Part shown: piece after piece, positions 49,126 to 58,656 of the stretch | Position numbering within the stretch: the stretch's first letter is position 1 | Layout: every line of letters begins with the position of its first letter | Assembly (NCBI RefSeq): GCF_900115505.1 | Contig: NZ_FOWQ01000002.1 | Coordinates: 1 to 64,000, forward strand | Direction of reading: 5' to 3' | Length of the DNA stretch: 64,000 nt | Origin: Geodermatophilus dictyosporus | Lineage (GTDB): Bacteria > Actinomycetota > Actinomycetes > Mycobacteriales > Geodermatophilaceae | The notes under the pieces: model-generated | What the model saw: the letters and a program-made list of their open reading frames with translations, nothing else | What the model was told of the DNA's origin: nothing | Databases searched by the model: none | Position numbers and translations under genes: made by a program

Positions 49126-49913
49126 CGCGGCTCTCCGGAGACAGTGGGCATGCCCCCATCATCGACCATGCCGCCGGGACCGGTCAGCTGGAGCTCCCGA
49201 CCGGCGTGTGCGTGCCGGGCCCGGACGACGTTGACGAAGCGCGACCGGTGCTCCGGGCAGGGGCCGTGACGCTCCAGCGCGGCGGTGTGCGCCTCGGTCG
49301 TGTAGCCCTTGTGCACCGCGAAGTCGTACTCAGGCCAGCGCTCGTGCAGGTCGAGCATGGTGCGGTCCCGGGTCACCTTGGCCAGCACCGACGCCGCGGC
49401 CACGCAGGCGGCCACCCGGTCGCCCTTCCACACCGCGAGGGTGGGCAGACCGAGCCCGGGGACGGCGAACCCGTCGGTGAGCACGTAGTCGGCGGGCGGG
49501 TCCAGCGTGCTCACCGCGCGGCGCAGCGCCTCGAGGTTGGTCACGTGCATCCCCCGCGCGTCGAGGTCGGCGACCGGGATCGTCACCACCGACCACGACA
49601 CCGCCCGCTCGACCACCTCGTCGTAGACGCGGTCGCGGGCGGCGGCGGTGAGCAGCTTGGAGTCGGCCAGCCCCGGGACGCGGCCGCGGCGCCCGGCAGG
49701 CAGCACGCAGGCGGCGGCCACCAGCGGCCCGGCGCAGGCGCCCCGGCCGGCCTCGTCGGCACCGGCCACGGCGGCAAAGCCGCGCCGGCGCAGCGAGCGC
49801 TCCATGTCCCACAGCGCGTCGTCGGGGCGGTCCGCAGCGGGGAGGGCGGGGCGGCGGGGGCGGGCGGACGGTGCCGCGGCCACCCGGTGCGGGGAGGGAA
49901 GAGGGCCGGCCAT
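49122..49913 (-). CDS. rnhB: Ribonuclease HII
   Basis: 263-aa nuclease that removes ribonucleotides from DNA. The active-site start VAGADEAGRGACAGPLVAAA gives Asp and Glu, and later residues are in LADSKLLT, TDGFAVP and ASVLAKVTRDR. The first ~35 residues before DDALWDMERSLRRR are variable. ATG at 49911-49913. The regulator gene upstream is separated by a strong terminator. Confidence 0.95.
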   Translation of the reverse strand: MAGPLPSPHRVAAAPSARPRRPALPAADRPDDALWDMERSLRRRGFAAVAGADEAGRGACAGPLVAAACVLPAGRRGRVPGLADSKLLTAAARDRVYDEVVERAVSWSVVTIPVADLDARGMHVTNLEALRRAVSTLDPPADYVLTDGFAVPGLGLPTLAVWKGDRVAACVAAASVLAKVTRDRTMLDLHERWPEYDFAVHKGYTTEAHTAALERHGPCPEHRSRFVNVVRARHAHAGRELQLTGPGGMVDDGGMPTVSGEPR

Positions 49914-49970
49914 CGCCGTCCGACAGTACGTCGGGACCCGGACGGTCGGAGCGCCCGGCGGCGGGGACGA

Positions 49971-50011
49971 CCGCGGGCCGGTCCCCGGGGACAGAGGGGA
50001 CCGGCCCGCGG
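49971..50011 (-). terminator. Terminator after the orphan response regulator
   Basis: A perfect 16-bp stem (49971-49986 with 49996-50011) and 9-nt loop, beginning 88 nt after the regulator stop at 50100. It isolates that gene from rnhB. Confidence 0.75.
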
Positions 50012-50099
50012 ACCGGAGCCAGGCCGGTCGGGCCCGGCGGCGCCCCGCACGGACCGCCGAGGAGGCGGGCGGTCCGGCCGGGGCCGGGAGCATCGCCCC

Positions 50100-50822
50100 T
50101 CAGACCTCCGCGGCGGCCGCGGCCGGGGTGGCCAGGCCGTGGGCGCCGCAGGTGCAGCTGCCGCCGCCACGCGAGGAGAGGACCAGCGAGACCGCGTGCG
50201 CCCGGTCGCGAGCACCCAGCTTGCGCAGGATCGCCTTGACGTGCGACTTGACGGTGTCCTCGCTGATGAACAGGTTGCGGCCGATCTGCCGGTTGGACTG
50301 GCCCTGGATGAGCTCGTCGAGCACGTCGGACTCGCGGCGGGTCAGGGGCACCTCGGGGGTCAGCGGCTTGCCGACGGGGGCGGCACTGGGCTCGACGCGG
50401 CGGATCTGCGGGTCGACGACGGTGCGGCCGGCGCGGGCGGCCAGGATGGCCCAGCCCAGCAGGGTCGGCGAGGTGTTGAGCAGCAGGTAGCCGCGGACGC
50501 CGGCGGCGACGGCCTCGTTGACCACGGCCGGGTCCTCGGAGGTGGCCAGGGCCACGACCGCCACCCGCGGGAAGCGGCGGCGCAGGTCGCGGACGACGTT
50601 GAGCGTGGCGGCCCGGCCGGCACCCATCTCGACGACGACGGCATCGGGGCGGGCGGTCTCGACCAGGGTCAGCGCCCGGCGCAGCTCGCCCGGGGTCCCC
50701 ACCGACTGCATGCCGGCGGTCTCGTTGATCATGCTGACCAGACCGCGGCGCAGGACGGGGGCGTCGGCGAGGAGGAGGACGCGGGTGACGCCTCGGGCGG
50801 CGCTCGCCATGGGTGCGGACAC
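50100..50822 (-). CDS. Orphan NarL/LuxR-type response regulator with degenerate receiver
   Basis: 240-aa regulator. The receiver part (about 13-125) keeps the fold but not the phosphorylation pocket: the usual Asp-Asp pair is Ala-Asp (LLLADAP), the phospho-acceptor position is Glu65 (AVVVEMGAG), and the Lys of YLLK is Leu. The C-terminal LuxR HTH is typical (LTRRESDVLDELIQGQSN, ISEDTVKSHVKAILRKLGA). The last 25 residues contain Cys-Thr-Cys. This fits WhiI/BldM-like atypical regulators of Streptomyces. It stands alone with its own promoter. Start GTG at 50820-50822 with GGAG; MASAAR five codons in is an alternative. Confidence 0.88.
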   Translation of the reverse strand: MSAPMASAARGVTRVLLLADAPVLRRGLVSMINETAGMQSVGTPGELRRALTLVETARPDAVVVEMGAGRAATLNVVRDLRRRFPRVAVVALATSEDPAVVNEAVAAGVRGYLLLNTSPTLLGWAILAARAGRTVVDPQIRRVEPSAAPVGKPLTPEVPLTRRESDVLDELIQGQSNRQIGRNLFISEDTVKSHVKAILRKLGARDRAHAVSLVLSSRGGGSCTCGAHGLATPAAAAAEV

Positions 50823-51047
50823 GACTTACTCCATTTCGGTGAACCGAGTTGCTCTCGAACACCTCATCGGAGTGGATTGACGGGTCCTTTACCCCTTTTC
50901 CGGATTTTCTCGCGCCGGTCCGGAATGGCGGTCGATTACGCCGGCAGTCACACCGGTAACGCAGAACGGTCACCTCCCGCACATTGTCGACATGCGGACG
51001 CCATTTTCGGGGAATGGCACCCGGCGACGACGGTCTCCTCCCGGACG
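50823..51047 (-). other. A/T-richer regulatory region upstream of the response regulator
   Basis: About 225 nt with runs such as GAAAATCC and AAAAGGGGTAAAGG, clearly richer in A/T than neighbouring DNA. It contains the candidate WhiG-type promoter (50864-50891) and no gene. Further upstream parts may bind regulators. Confidence 0.6.
50864..50891 (-). promoter_or_regulatory. Candidate WhiG/FliA-type promoter for the response regulator
   Basis: On the minus strand TAAA (50888-50891) is followed by 16 nt and TCCGATGA (50864-50871). The known consensus for this sigma family is TAAA, 15-16 nt, GCCGATAA; six of eight positions match in the -10 part. It would start transcription near 50857, about 35 nt before the GTG. 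In Streptomyces, whiI (an atypical response regulator) is a direct WhiG target. Confidence 0.6.
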
Positions 51048-51087
51048 CGTCGACGGCGCCGTCCCGGAGGGGACGACGCCGTCGACG
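51048..51087 (-). terminator. Terminator after lepB
   Basis: A long hairpin: 11 bp (51048-51058 with 51077-51087), one mismatch, then 6 bp (51060-51065 with 51070-51075) and a 4-nt loop, 18 nt after the lepB stop. No U tract. Confidence 0.75.
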
Positions 51088-51105
51088 GGGAGCGGGCGGG
51101 TCGGG

Positions 51106-52032
51106 TCAGCCGCTGCCGGCACGGCGGGACCGCCGCCGGCGCAGCCAGGCCGTCACCGGCAGCGCGCCGGTCACCCCGGCGGCCAGCGGCAGCGCGGAGG
51201 CCACCGGCGTCGCGGTGCCGACCGCGCCCGCACCGGGCGGGGCGGCTGCCTGCGTGCCCTGGATGTCGGGGTCGTCGAGGGTGCCGAAGCGGTCGACCGG
51301 CCAGACGATGAGCGCCGCCTTGCCGATCACGTCGTCGACGGCGACGGTGCCGCTGTAGCGGTCGCCGACGTGCGAGCGCGAGTCGGCCGAGGCCGACCGG
51401 TGGTCACCCATCACCCACAGCCGCCCCTCCGGCACGGTGACCGGGGCGAACGCGCGGCTCTCCCGCGGGGTGTCCTCGTAGACGTAGGGCTCGTCGAGCG
51501 GCTGCCCGTCGACGACCACCCGCCCCTCGCCGTCGCAGCACTCGACGGTCTGGCCACCGGTCGCGATGACCCGCTTGACGTAGTCGTCCTCGCTCGGCGG
51601 CGCGACGCCCACCGTCCGGCCCAGCCACAGCAGCGCGCCGGTGAGCCAGTTGGAGGGGTCCTGGACCTCGACCTCGGGCACCCAGGTGTCGGGCCCCTGG
51701 AACACCACGATGTCGCCCGGCTCGGGCTCGCCGAACCAGTACGGGATCTTGTTCACCAGCACGCGGTCGCCGGTGCACCCCGGGCAGCCGTGCAGCGTCT
51801 GCTCCATCGACCCCGAGGGGATGAAGAACGCCTGCGCGAAGAAGGTCTTCACGACCAGGGCGAGCACGAAGGCCACCAGCAGCAGCACCGGCAGCTCCCG
51901 CAGCAGGGAGCTCTTCTGCTCGGGCCGCTCGCGGCGGCGGCGCCCGGAGCGGCGGCCGGCATGCTCGGCTCCGGGCTGGGGCTCGTCCCCCGGGACGACG
52001 TCGGCGGGCCCCCCGGACCGGTCGCTGCTCAT
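51106..52032 (-). CDS. lepB: Signal peptidase I
   Basis: 308-aa membrane serine protease removing Sec signal peptides. A basic N-terminus and membrane segment (about 45-68) are followed by the catalytic Ser75 in IPSGSMEQTL and Lys153 in DDYVKRVIATGG, then GDHRSASADSR. A second hydrophobic segment near the C-terminus (ASALPLAAGVTGALPV) and a basic end suggest two membrane passes. ATG at 52030-52032 has no ribosome site but a TACGCT -10-like element 8 nt upstream, so a near-leaderless mRNA is possible. The rplS-lepB-rnhB order is common in actinobacteria. Confidence 0.95.
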   Translation of the reverse strand: MSSDRSGGPADVVPGDEPQPGAEHAGRRSGRRRRERPEQKSSLLRELPVLLLVAFVLALVVKTFFAQAFFIPSGSMEQTLHGCPGCTGDRVLVNKIPYWFGEPEPGDIVVFQGPDTWVPEVEVQDPSNWLTGALLWLGRTVGVAPPSEDDYVKRVIATGGQTVECCDGEGRVVVDGQPLDEPYVYEDTPRESRAFAPVTVPEGRLWVMGDHRSASADSRSHVGDRYSGTVAVDDVIGKAALIVWPVDRFGTLDDPDIQGTQAAAPPGAGAVGTATPVASALPLAAGVTGALPVTAWLRRRRSRRAGSG

Positions 52033-52040
52033 CGGGAGTC

Positions 52041-52046
52041 AGCGTA
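52041..52046 (-). promoter_or_regulatory. Candidate -10 (TACGCT) for lepB
   Basis: Minus-strand TACGCT fits TAnnnT and lies 8 nt before the lepB ATG, implying a very short leader. It lies between the rplS hairpin and lepB. No clear -35. Confidence 0.3.
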
Positions 52047-52072
52047 CGGCCGCGGGGAGCCCGCCGTGGTCG

Positions 52073-52098
52073 GACCCGGCCGCTGCGGGGCCGGGGTC
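52073..52098 (-). terminator. Terminator after rplS
   Basis: A stem of 9 bp with one bulged C (52073-52081 with 52089-52098) and a short loop, 9 nt after the rplS stop. Confidence 0.5.
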
Positions 52099-52107
52099 AC
52101 GCGAGGG

Positions 52108-52464
52108 TCAGCGCGCGACGGTCTCGCGGCGCTCCTTGATCTTGGCGGCCTTGCCGCGCAGCTCGCGCAGGTAGTACAGCTTGGCGCGGCGGACGTCACC
52201 GCGGGTCACGACCTCGATCTTCTCGACGACCGGGGTGTGCACCGGGAAGGTGCGCTCCACGCCCACGCCGAAGCTGACCTTGCGCACGGTGAAGGTCTCG
52301 CGGATGCCACCGCCCTGGCGGCGGATGACCGCACCCTGGAAGACCTGGATGCGCGAGCGGTTGCCCTCGACGACGCGGACGTGCACCTTGACGGTGTCCC
52401 CGGGGCGGAACTCGGGGATGTCGTCGCGCAGCGAGTCGGCGTCGAGTACGTCCAGGGTGTTCAT
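52108..52464 (-). CDS. rplS: 50S ribosomal protein L19
   Basis: 118 aa, normal length. L19 bridges the subunit interface near 16S h14. Signature: [60 protein letters not shown] at 52462-52464. The 184-nt leader (52465-52648) carries a TAGAGA element on the minus strand that might be a -10, and small GC hairpins; L19 leaders are regulatory in other bacteria, but no specific motif is recognised here. Confidence 0.97.
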   Translation of the reverse strand: MNTLDVLDADSLRDDIPEFRPGDTVKVHVRVVEGNRSRIQVFQGAVIRRQGGGIRETFTVRKVSFGVGVERTFPVHTPVVEKIEVVTRGDVRRAKLYYLRELRGKAAKIKERRETVAR

Positions 52465-52648
52465 CGCGGCATTCCTCGGTCTCAGCAGTGGCTCGTCGTC
52501 GGCCCGGGCAGCGGGGTGCCCCGCGCGCCGGACCAGGTGGCTGCGACTCCGGGAGGGAGTGCCCGTCGGCGGGCGCCTCCGGTCTGCAGCAGCTCTCTAC
52601 TGTGCCACATCCGCAGCGGCCTGCCGAGCGCGGGCCGGGGCGGACCGC

Positions 52649-53149
52649 TCAGTCCACCACGCGGGGTGGCCGGCGCCACGGTCCGGCGAGCAGCTCGGGC
52701 AGCACCGCGGCCAGCTCCCGCGGGGCGAACTCCTCCTCGGCGGCGGCCACGTCCGCGGCCGACCACCAGCGGTGCGGCTCGGCGCCGAGCACCTCGAGCT
52801 CGGTGCGGCCGGTGGCGTCGACCTCGTGGACGACGTCGCGCAGGACGAAGAAGGTCTCCCGCGAGTCGACCTGCACGCCGGCGAAGGAGCCCACGTGCCG
52901 CCGGAACCACACCGGGCCCTCCAGCGCCGAGGGCTCGACGACCAGCCCGATCTCCTCGGCGAGCTCGCGGGCGGCGGCCTCGCGCACGCTCTCGCCGTCC
53001 TCCACTCCCCCGCCGGGCGTGTACCAGAAGAGCACGTCGCCGGGCGGGACCGCCGGGTCGGTCAGCCGGGCGCCGAGCAGCAGCACCCGGCCACCGGGGT
53101 CGAGGACGACCACCCGCGCGGTGGGGCGGACCCAGGCGTGCTCAGGCAC
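52649..53149 (-). CDS. Nudix hydrolase
   Basis: 166-aa pyrophosphohydrolase with the full Nudix box: [20 protein letters not shown] followed by EIG (Gly-x5-Glu-x7-Arg-Glu-x2-Glu-Glu). Substrate unknown. GTG at 53147-53149 lies 8 nt inside the end of trmD and has no good ribosome site, so it probably relies on coupling to trmD. A Nudix gene between trmD and rplS is an accessory insertion into a conserved pair. Confidence 0.88.
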   Translation of the reverse strand: MPEHAWVRPTARVVVLDPGGRVLLLGARLTDPAVPPGDVLFWYTPGGGVEDGESVREAAARELAEEIGLVVEPSALEGPVWFRRHVGSFAGVQVDSRETFFVLRDVVHEVDATGRTELEVLGAEPHRWWSAADVAAAEEEFAPRELAAVLPELLAGPWRRPPRVVD

Positions 53150-53882
53150 CGTCGAGGACCGCGCGGTCGGCCGGGCCCAGGGCGTCCTCGGGCAGCGCGG
53201 CCAGCAGGTCGGGGCGCCGGGCGGCGGTCCGCCGCAGCGACTCCGCGCGCCGCCAGCGGGCGATGGCGGCGTGGTCGCCGGAGAGCAGCACGGGTGGCAC
53301 GTCGAGCCCGCGCCAGGACGCCGGGCGGGTGTAGGAGGGGCCTTCGAGCAGCCCGTCGGCGTGCGAGTCGTACTCGACCGACTCGCGGTTGCCCACCACG
53401 CCGGGGATCAGCCGGGTGACCGCCTCGACCATGACCAGGACCGCGGACTCGCCGCCGGCGAGCACGTAGTCACCGATGGAGACCTCCGACACCGGCCCGT
53501 GCTGCGCGGCCCAGTCGGCGACGCGCTGGTCGATGCCCTCGTAGCGGCCGCAGGCGAAGACCAGGCCGGGCTCGGCGGCCCACCCGGCGGCGACGGCCTG
53601 GGTGAAGGGGCGCCCGGCGGGGGTGGGCACGACCAGGCGGGTGCCGGACGGGCGGACCGCCTCCAGGGCGCGCGCCCAGGGCTCGGGCCGCATGACCATC
53701 CCGGGCCCGCCGCCGTAGGGGGCGTCGTCGACGGTGCGGTGGACGTCGTCGGTCCACTGCCGCAGGTCGTGCACGCCGATGGCGACCAGCCCGCGCTCGG
53801 CGGCCTTGCCCAGCAGCGACTGGCGCAGCGGCGCCAGGTACTCGGGGAAGATCGTGACGACGTCGACGCGGTAGGCGGTCAC
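53142..53882 (-). CDS. trmD: tRNA (guanine37-N1)-methyltransferase
   Basis: 246-aa SPOUT enzyme making m1G37, which prevents +1 frameshifting. Motifs: [41 protein letters not shown] and the trefoil knot [34 protein letters not shown] overlaps the rimM stop as GTGA. Part of rpsP-KH-rimM-trmD-rplS. Confidence 0.97.
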   Translation of the reverse strand: MTAYRVDVVTIFPEYLAPLRQSLLGKAAERGLVAIGVHDLRQWTDDVHRTVDDAPYGGGPGMVMRPEPWARALEAVRPSGTRLVVPTPAGRPFTQAVAAGWAAEPGLVFACGRYEGIDQRVADWAAQHGPVSEVSIGDYVLAGGESAVLVMVEAVTRLIPGVVGNRESVEYDSHADGLLEGPSYTRPASWRGLDVPPVLLSGDHAAIARWRRAESLRRTAARRPDLLAALPEDALGPADRAVLDGA

Positions 53883-54400
53883 AGGTCGAGCAGGCCCTCG
53901 GGCGGGTCGACGACGACGAACCCGCCCGCCAGGTCGACGGTCGGCACGATGGCGGCGACGAAGGGCACCAGCAGCTCCCGGCCGCCGTCGCGGGACACGA
54001 CGAGCAGCTCGGCGCCCTCGTGGCGGACGGCGGTGACGGTGCCCAGCGGCGCGCCGTCGGCCAGCCGGGCGGCCAGGCCCACCAGCTGGTGGTCGTAGAA
54101 GGACTCGGGGTCCTCGAGCTCGGGCAGGTCGGCGACCGGGACCTCGAGCAGGGTGTCGCGCAGGGTCTCGACGTCCTCGCGGCTGTGGTAGCCCTCGAAG
54201 GCCAGCAGCAGCACCTCGCGGTGCCAGCGGGCGCCGGCCACGGTGAGCGGCCCGCGGGCGGCGGGGTCGGTCAGCAGCACGGCGCCGGGGACGAAGCGGT
54301 CGTCCGGGTCGTCGGTGCGGACCTCGACGGTCGCCTCACCGCGGACACCGTGGGGCCGGCCGATGCGGCCGACCACCACGGTGTCCGGTGGGGTGTCCAC
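53879..54400 (-). CDS. rimM: Ribosome maturation factor RimM
   Basis: 173-aa 30S assembly factor binding S19. N-terminal barrel ([20 protein letters not shown]), PRC-barrel C-terminal half ([26 protein letters not shown]). GTG at 54398-54400 is used; a TTG three codons earlier (54407-54409) is possible, as neither has a strong ribosome site. It is 23 nt downstream of the KH gene and overlaps trmD. Confidence 0.94.
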   Translation of the reverse strand: MDTPPDTVVVGRIGRPHGVRGEATVEVRTDDPDDRFVPGAVLLTDPAARGPLTVAGARWHREVLLLAFEGYHSREDVETLRDTLLEVPVADLPELEDPESFYDHQLVGLAARLADGAPLGTVTAVRHEGAELLVVSRDGGRELLVPFVAAIVPTVDLAGGFVVVDPPEGLLDL

Positions 54401-54423
54401 TGCGTCCAAGGGACGGGAGGCGC

Positions 54424-54660
54424 TCAGCGCCCGTCGGTGTCGACGACGTCGACCCGCACGCCGCGGCCGCCGACGCCGGTCATCACCGTGCGCAGCGCCT
54501 TGGCGGTGCGGCCGCCGCGGCCGATCACCTTGCCGAGGTCGTCGGGGTGCACCCGGACCTCGAGGGTCTTGCCCCGGCGACCGCCCACCACGTCCACGGT
54601 GACGTCGCGCGGGTGGTCGACGATGCCCTTGACCAGGTGCTCGAGCGCCTCTTCGAGCAC
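54424..54660 (-). CDS. khpA: KH-domain RNA-binding protein (KhpA)
   Basis: 78-aa single KH domain with GKVIGRGGRTAKALRTV (GxxG loop). KhpA binds many RNAs and is regularly placed between rpsP and rimM. GTG at 54658-54660, 3 nt after rpsP. Confidence 0.94.
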   Translation of the reverse strand: MLEEALEHLVKGIVDHPRDVTVDVVGGRRGKTLEVRVHPDDLGKVIGRGGRTAKALRTVMTGVGGRGVRVDVVDTDGR

Positions 54661-54663
54661 GTC

Positions 54664-55146
54664 TTACTCGGCGGACGTCGTCGGGGCGCCGCCGGCGGCC
54701 GGGCCGTCGCCGGCGGCCGCGGAGGCCTCGGCGACCGTGTCGGCGGGCGAGTCGGCCTTGGGGGCGGCCTTCTTCTTCGGGGTGGTCGCACCGGCGGCCG
54801 GCTCGTCGCCGTTGCTGCGCACGGCCTCCTCGTAGAGGGCCTTGCGGTCGGGCTTGGGGGCGGCGACCTTCATCGGCGGCGGGGCCGGCTCGCCCTTGAA
54901 CCGCTGCCAGTCGCCGGTGACCCGGAGGATGGCCGCGACGGCCTCGGTCGGCTGCGCGCCGACGCCGAGCCAGTACTGGGCGCGCTCGCTGTCGACCTCG
55001 ATGAAGGAGGGGTCCTCCTTCGGGTGGTACTTGCCGATCGTCTCGATCGAGCGGCCGTCGCGCTTGGTGCGGGCGTCGGCGACGACGATGCGGTAGTACG
55101 GCGCGCGCATCTTGCCCAGTCGCATGAGCTTGATCTTGGTGGCCAC
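54664..55146 (-). CDS. rpsP: 30S ribosomal protein S16
   Basis: 160 aa; the S16 core ([21 protein letters not shown]-type start, [26 protein letters not shown]) covers about residues 1-85, and an Ala/Pro/Lys-rich tail (with [10 protein letters not shown] and KKKAAPK) doubles its size, as in many actinobacteria. GTG at 55144-55146; a GAGGAG lies 14 nt upstream, unusually far. First gene of the rpsP-khpA-rimM-trmD string. Confidence 0.95.
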   Translation of the reverse strand: MATKIKLMRLGKMRAPYYRIVVADARTKRDGRSIETIGKYHPKEDPSFIEVDSERAQYWLGVGAQPTEAVAAILRVTGDWQRFKGEPAPPPMKVAAPKPDRKALYEEAVRSNGDEPAAGATTPKKKAAPKADSPADTVAEASAAAGDGPAAGGAPTTSAE

Positions 55147-55304
55147 GGTGGCTCGTGTTCTCCTCGAACGCTGTCTGTCGGTGCTCGCCGGACGGACGCG
55201 TGGGGTTACGCCGGGGCGGAGCCAGGGACACGGCCGGCAGCGGTGAGAGGGCCGCACACCGCCGTGTTCGACCGACCATGATGCCAGATGCCGGGAGGTG
55301 CGCA

Positions 55305-55706
55305 GTGACCAGCCGGGGACTGCTCCACCACGTGGAGCTGTGGGTGCCCGACCTCGCCCGGGCGGAACGCTCCTGGGGCTGGCTGCTCCCCGCGCTGGGC
55401 GCGGCGCCGTACCGGTCGTGGGAGCACGGCCGGTCCTGGCGGCTCGGCGGTGTCTACGTCGTCGTCGAGCAGTCGCCGGCGCTGGCCGCCGGCACCCACG
55501 AGCGGCTGCGCCCGGGCCTGAACCACCTGGCGTTCTGGGCCGGGGACGCCGCCGCCCTCGACGCCCTGGTGGCCGAGGCCCCCGTGCACGGGTGGCGGCT
55601 GCTGTTCGCCGACCGCCACCCGTTCGCCGGCGGCCCGCAGCACCGGGCGGCCTACCTCGAGGACGCCGACGGCTACGAGGTCGAGCTGGTCGCCGACCGC
55701 ACCTGA
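55305..55706 (+). CDS. VOC (glyoxalase-like) family protein
   Basis: 133-aa vicinal oxygen chelate fold protein. The start [21 protein letters not shown], the middle NHLAFWAG and the end [16 protein letters not shown] supply His, His and Glu as likely metal ligands. Function unknown. GTG at 55305-55307 with GGGAGG 6 nt upstream; longer versions from the ATGs at 55279 or 55282 are possible. It is divergent from rpsP, and its 3' end overlaps convergent proS by 34 nt. Confidence 0.85.
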   Translation: MTSRGLLHHVELWVPDLARAERSWGWLLPALGAAPYRSWEHGRSWRLGGVYVVVEQSPALAAGTHERLRPGLNHLAFWAGDAAALDALVAEAPVHGWRLLFADRHPFAGGPQHRAAYLEDADGYEVELVADRT

Positions 55707-57439
55707 GCGAGGACGGCGGCCGCGGCGTCGGCCACCGGCACCTCCGACCGCTCCCCCGTCGCCCGGTCGCGCAGCTCGACGACGCCCTGGCCCAGCCCGC
55801 GGCCGACGGTGACGATCGTCGGCATCCCCAGCAGCTCGGCGTCCTTGAACTTCACGCCGGGGCTCACCTTCGGGCGGTCGTCGTACAGCACGGTCAGCCC
55901 GGCGCCGACGAGCTCCTGCGCGAGCGACTCGGCGGCGGTGAAGACCGCGGCGTCCTTGCCCGTGGCGACGACGTGCACGTCGGCCGGCGCCACCTCCCGG
56001 GGCCAGACCAGGCCCAGCTCGTCGTGGGTGGACTCGGCGATCGCGGCCACGGCCCGGGAGACGCCGATGCCGTAGGAGCCCATCGTCACCGTGACGAGCC
56101 TGCCGTTCTCGTCGAGCACCTCCAGGCCGAGGGCGGCGGCGTACTTGCGGCCGAGCTGGAAGATGTGCCCGAGCTCCACGCCGCGGGCCAGCTCCAGCGG
56201 GCCGGAGCCGTCGGGCGCGGGGTCGCCGGCGAGCACCTCGGCGGCCTCGACGACGCCGTCCCAGGTGAAGTCGCGGCCGGCGACCAGGTCGAACACGTGC
56301 TTGCCCGGCGCGTTGGCGCCGGTGACCCAGCGGGTGCCGGGGACGACGCGCGGGTCGACGAGGTAGCGGATGCCCGAGGCGCTGCCGGCGCCGAGCACCT
56401 GGGGGCCGATGTAGCCCTTGACCAGCTCGGGGTGCGCGTCGAACTCGGCGAACGGCTCGACCTCGGCCGGCGCGACCTGCGCCTCGAGCCGCTTGGCGTC
56501 GACCTCGCGGTCGCCGGGGAGGCCCACGACCAGGGGCTCCCGGGTGCCGTCGGGGTGCACCAGCGTGACGACGACGTTCTTCAGCGTGCTCGCCGCCGTG
56601 TAGCCGGCGTCGGGGAACAGCTGCCGCGCGACGGCGACCAGCGTCTCGATGGTCGGGGTGTCGGGGGTGTCCTCGACGTGGGCGGCGGGCAGGCCCTCGA
56701 GCGGGACCGGCTCGGGGACGACGGTGCTGACCGCCTCGACGTTGGCGGCGTACCCGCCGGGCGAGCGGACGAAGGTGTCCTCGCCGATCGCCGTCGGGTG
56801 CAGGAACTCCTCGCTGCGCGACCCGCCCATGGCGCCCGACATCGCCGAGACGATGACGTACTCCAGGCCCAGGCGGTCGAAGACGCGGATGTAGGCGTCG
56901 CGGTGCGCGGCATAGCTCTTGTCCAGGCCGGCGTCGTCGACGTCGAAGGAGTAGCTGTCCTTCATCGTGAACTCGCGGCCGCGGAACAGCCCGGCCCGGG
57001 GCCGCGCCTCGTCCCGGTACTTGGTCTGGATCTGGTACAGCGACAGCGGCAGGTCCTTGTAGGAGGAGTACAGGTCCTTCACCAGGAGCGTGAACATCTC
57101 CTCGTGGGTGGGGCCGAGCAGGTAGTCGACGCCCCGGCGGTCCTGGAGCCGGAAGAGGTTGGGCCCGTACTCGGTCCAGCGGTTGGTGGCCTCGTAGGGC
57201 TCGCGCGGCAGCAGCGCGGGGAAGTTCACCTCCTGCGCGCCCATCGCGTCCATCTCCTCGCGGATGACGCGTTCGACGTTGCGGAAGACGCGGTAGCCCA
57301 GCGGCAGCCAGGTGAAGCCGCCCGGCGCGGCCCGCCGGATGTACCCGGCCCGCACCAGCAGGCGGTGGCTGGGGACCTCGGCGTCGGCCGGGTCGTCGCG
57401 CAGGGTGCGCAGGAACAGCGTCGACATGCGAAGGAGCAC
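55673..57439 (-). CDS. proS: Prolyl-tRNA synthetase (bacterial type)
   Basis: 588-aa class II aminoacyl-tRNA synthetase. Motif 1 ([20 protein letters not shown]), motif 2 ([21 protein letters not shown]), an editing insertion domain (about 225-400) and motif 3 ([13 protein letters not shown]) with the anticodon-binding C-terminus. GTG at 57437-57439 gives [11 protein letters not shown], similar to the mycobacterial start MITRMSELFLR as recalled; an ATG four codons in is the alternative. No T-box-like leader is seen. Confidence 0.96.
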   Translation of the reverse strand: MLLRMSTLFLRTLRDDPADAEVPSHRLLVRAGYIRRAAPGGFTWLPLGYRVFRNVERVIREEMDAMGAQEVNFPALLPREPYEATNRWTEYGPNLFRLQDRRGVDYLLGPTHEEMFTLLVKDLYSSYKDLPLSLYQIQTKYRDEARPRAGLFRGREFTMKDSYSFDVDDAGLDKSYAAHRDAYIRVFDRLGLEYVIVSAMSGAMGGSRSEEFLHPTAIGEDTFVRSPGGYAANVEAVSTVVPEPVPLEGLPAAHVEDTPDTPTIETLVAVARQLFPDAGYTAASTLKNVVVTLVHPDGTREPLVVGLPGDREVDAKRLEAQVAPAEVEPFAEFDAHPELVKGYIGPQVLGAGSASGIRYLVDPRVVPGTRWVTGANAPGKHVFDLVAGRDFTWDGVVEAAEVLAGDPAPDGSGPLELARGVELGHIFQLGRKYAAALGLEVLDENGRLVTVTMGSYGIGVSRAVAAIAESTHDELGLVWPREVAPADVHVVATGKDAAVFTAAESLAQELVGAGLTVLYDDRPKVSPGVKFKDAELLGMPTIVTVGRGLGQGVVELRDRATGERSEVPVADAAAAVLAQVRSATSSTS

Positions 57440-57538
57440 GGGGGGAGTCTCCCAGGCCGGAGCGAGCCCGTTCCGCGAGGCCGCCGTCCTCCCGCACCGC
57501 AGCGCGTCCTCCCTGACGTCCCACCGTCGGGTCGGGCA

Positions 57539-57567
57539 CGCGACGACCAGGGTCCCTGGTCATCGCG
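57539..57567 (-). terminator. 29-nt palindrome after the amidohydrolase gene
   Basis: Arms of 14 nt (57539-57552 and 57554-57567) match at 13 positions around a central T; core GACCAGGG and CCCTGGTC. It lies 6 nt after the amidohydrolase stop, which suggests a terminator for the ffh operon. The near-perfect symmetry could also be an operator for proS. Confidence 0.55.
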
Positions 57568-57573
57568 GCGCCC

Positions 57574-58656
57574 TCAGACGACGCGGCCGCGCAGCACGGT
57601 GAGGACGGGGCGGGTCAGGGTGTCGAGGTCGGTGCGCGGGTCGCTGTCGTAGACGACGACGTCGGCCGGCGCGCCCTCCTCGATGCCCGGCAGGCCCAGC
57701 CACCGCCGCGCAGCCCACGACGCCGCGGCCAACGCCGCCTCGGCGGGGAGGCCGGCCTGGCACAGCGCGCGCACCTCGTCGGCGATCCGGCCGTGCTTGA
57801 TGCCGCCGCCGGCGTCGGTGCCGGCGAACACCGGCACCCCGGCCTCGTACGCGGCGCGGACGACGGCGCCCGACTGCGCGTACAGCCGCCGCATGGTGCT
57901 CGCGTAGGCCGGGAACCGCTTCTCCCCCGCCGCCGCGAAGCCGGGGAAGTTCTCCACGTTGACCAGCGTCGGGACGACGGCGGTGCCGCGCGCGGCCATC
58001 TCGCCGACGAGGTCCTCGGTCAGCCCGGTGCCGTGCTCGATGCAGTCGATGCCCGCGCGGACCAGGCCGGGCAGCGCGTCGGTGCCGAAGGTGTGCGCGG
58101 TGACCCGGGCGCCCTCCTCGTGCGCGGCCGCGATCGCCGCGGCCAGGGCGTCGGCCGGCCACTCGGGCGCCAGGTCGCCGACCGAGCGGTCGATCCAGTC
58201 GCCGACCAGCTTCACCCAGCCGTCGCCGCGGCGGGCCTGCGTGCGGACCGCCCCGACCAGCCCGTCGGGCTCGATCTCGACGGCCAGGCCCGGGATGTAG
58301 CGGCGGGTGCGGGCGACGTGCCGGCCGGCCCGCACGATCGTGGGCAGGTCGGGCTCGCCGTCCAGGGCCCGGGTGTCCACCGGCGAGCCGCAGTCGCGCA
58401 GCGCCAGCACACCGGCGGCGCGCTCGGCCAGCGCCTGCTCCCGCAGGCCCGGCAGGTCCTCGACCGACACCCCGCCGGGGCCGATGCCGACGTGGCAGTG
58501 CGCGTCGACCAGCCCGGGCAGCAGGAAGCCGTCCCGGCTGACGGTCTCCGCTCCCGGTACCGCCTCGAAGGTCACCCGGCCGTCGCGGACCCACAGGTCG
58601 CGGTGCTCGCCCTCGGGGAGGACGACACCGCGGAGGTGCAGCGCGGGGGCGCTCAC
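57574..58656 (-). CDS. Amidohydrolase family protein
   Basis: 360-aa metal-dependent hydrolase of the imidazolonepropionase/prolidase-like group. Metal ligands: LPGLVDAHCHVG (His-x-His), Lys in GWVKLVGDW, His in RVTAHTFG and DCIEHGTGL, and Asp in VFAGTDAGGG. Substrate unknown. GTG overlaps the ffh stop as GTGA, so it is translated with ffh. Confidence 0.9.
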   Translation of the reverse strand: MSAPALHLRGVVLPEGEHRDLWVRDGRVTFEAVPGAETVSRDGFLLPGLVDAHCHVGIGPGGVSVEDLPGLREQALAERAAGVLALRDCGSPVDTRALDGEPDLPTIVRAGRHVARTRRYIPGLAVEIEPDGLVGAVRTQARRGDGWVKLVGDWIDRSVGDLAPEWPADALAAAIAAAHEEGARVTAHTFGTDALPGLVRAGIDCIEHGTGLTEDLVGEMAARGTAVVPTLVNVENFPGFAAAGEKRFPAYASTMRRLYAQSGAVVRAAYEAGVPVFAGTDAGGGIKHGRIADEVRALCQAGLPAEAALAAASWAARRWLGLPGIEEGAPADVVVYDSDPRTDLDTLTRPVLTVLRGRVV

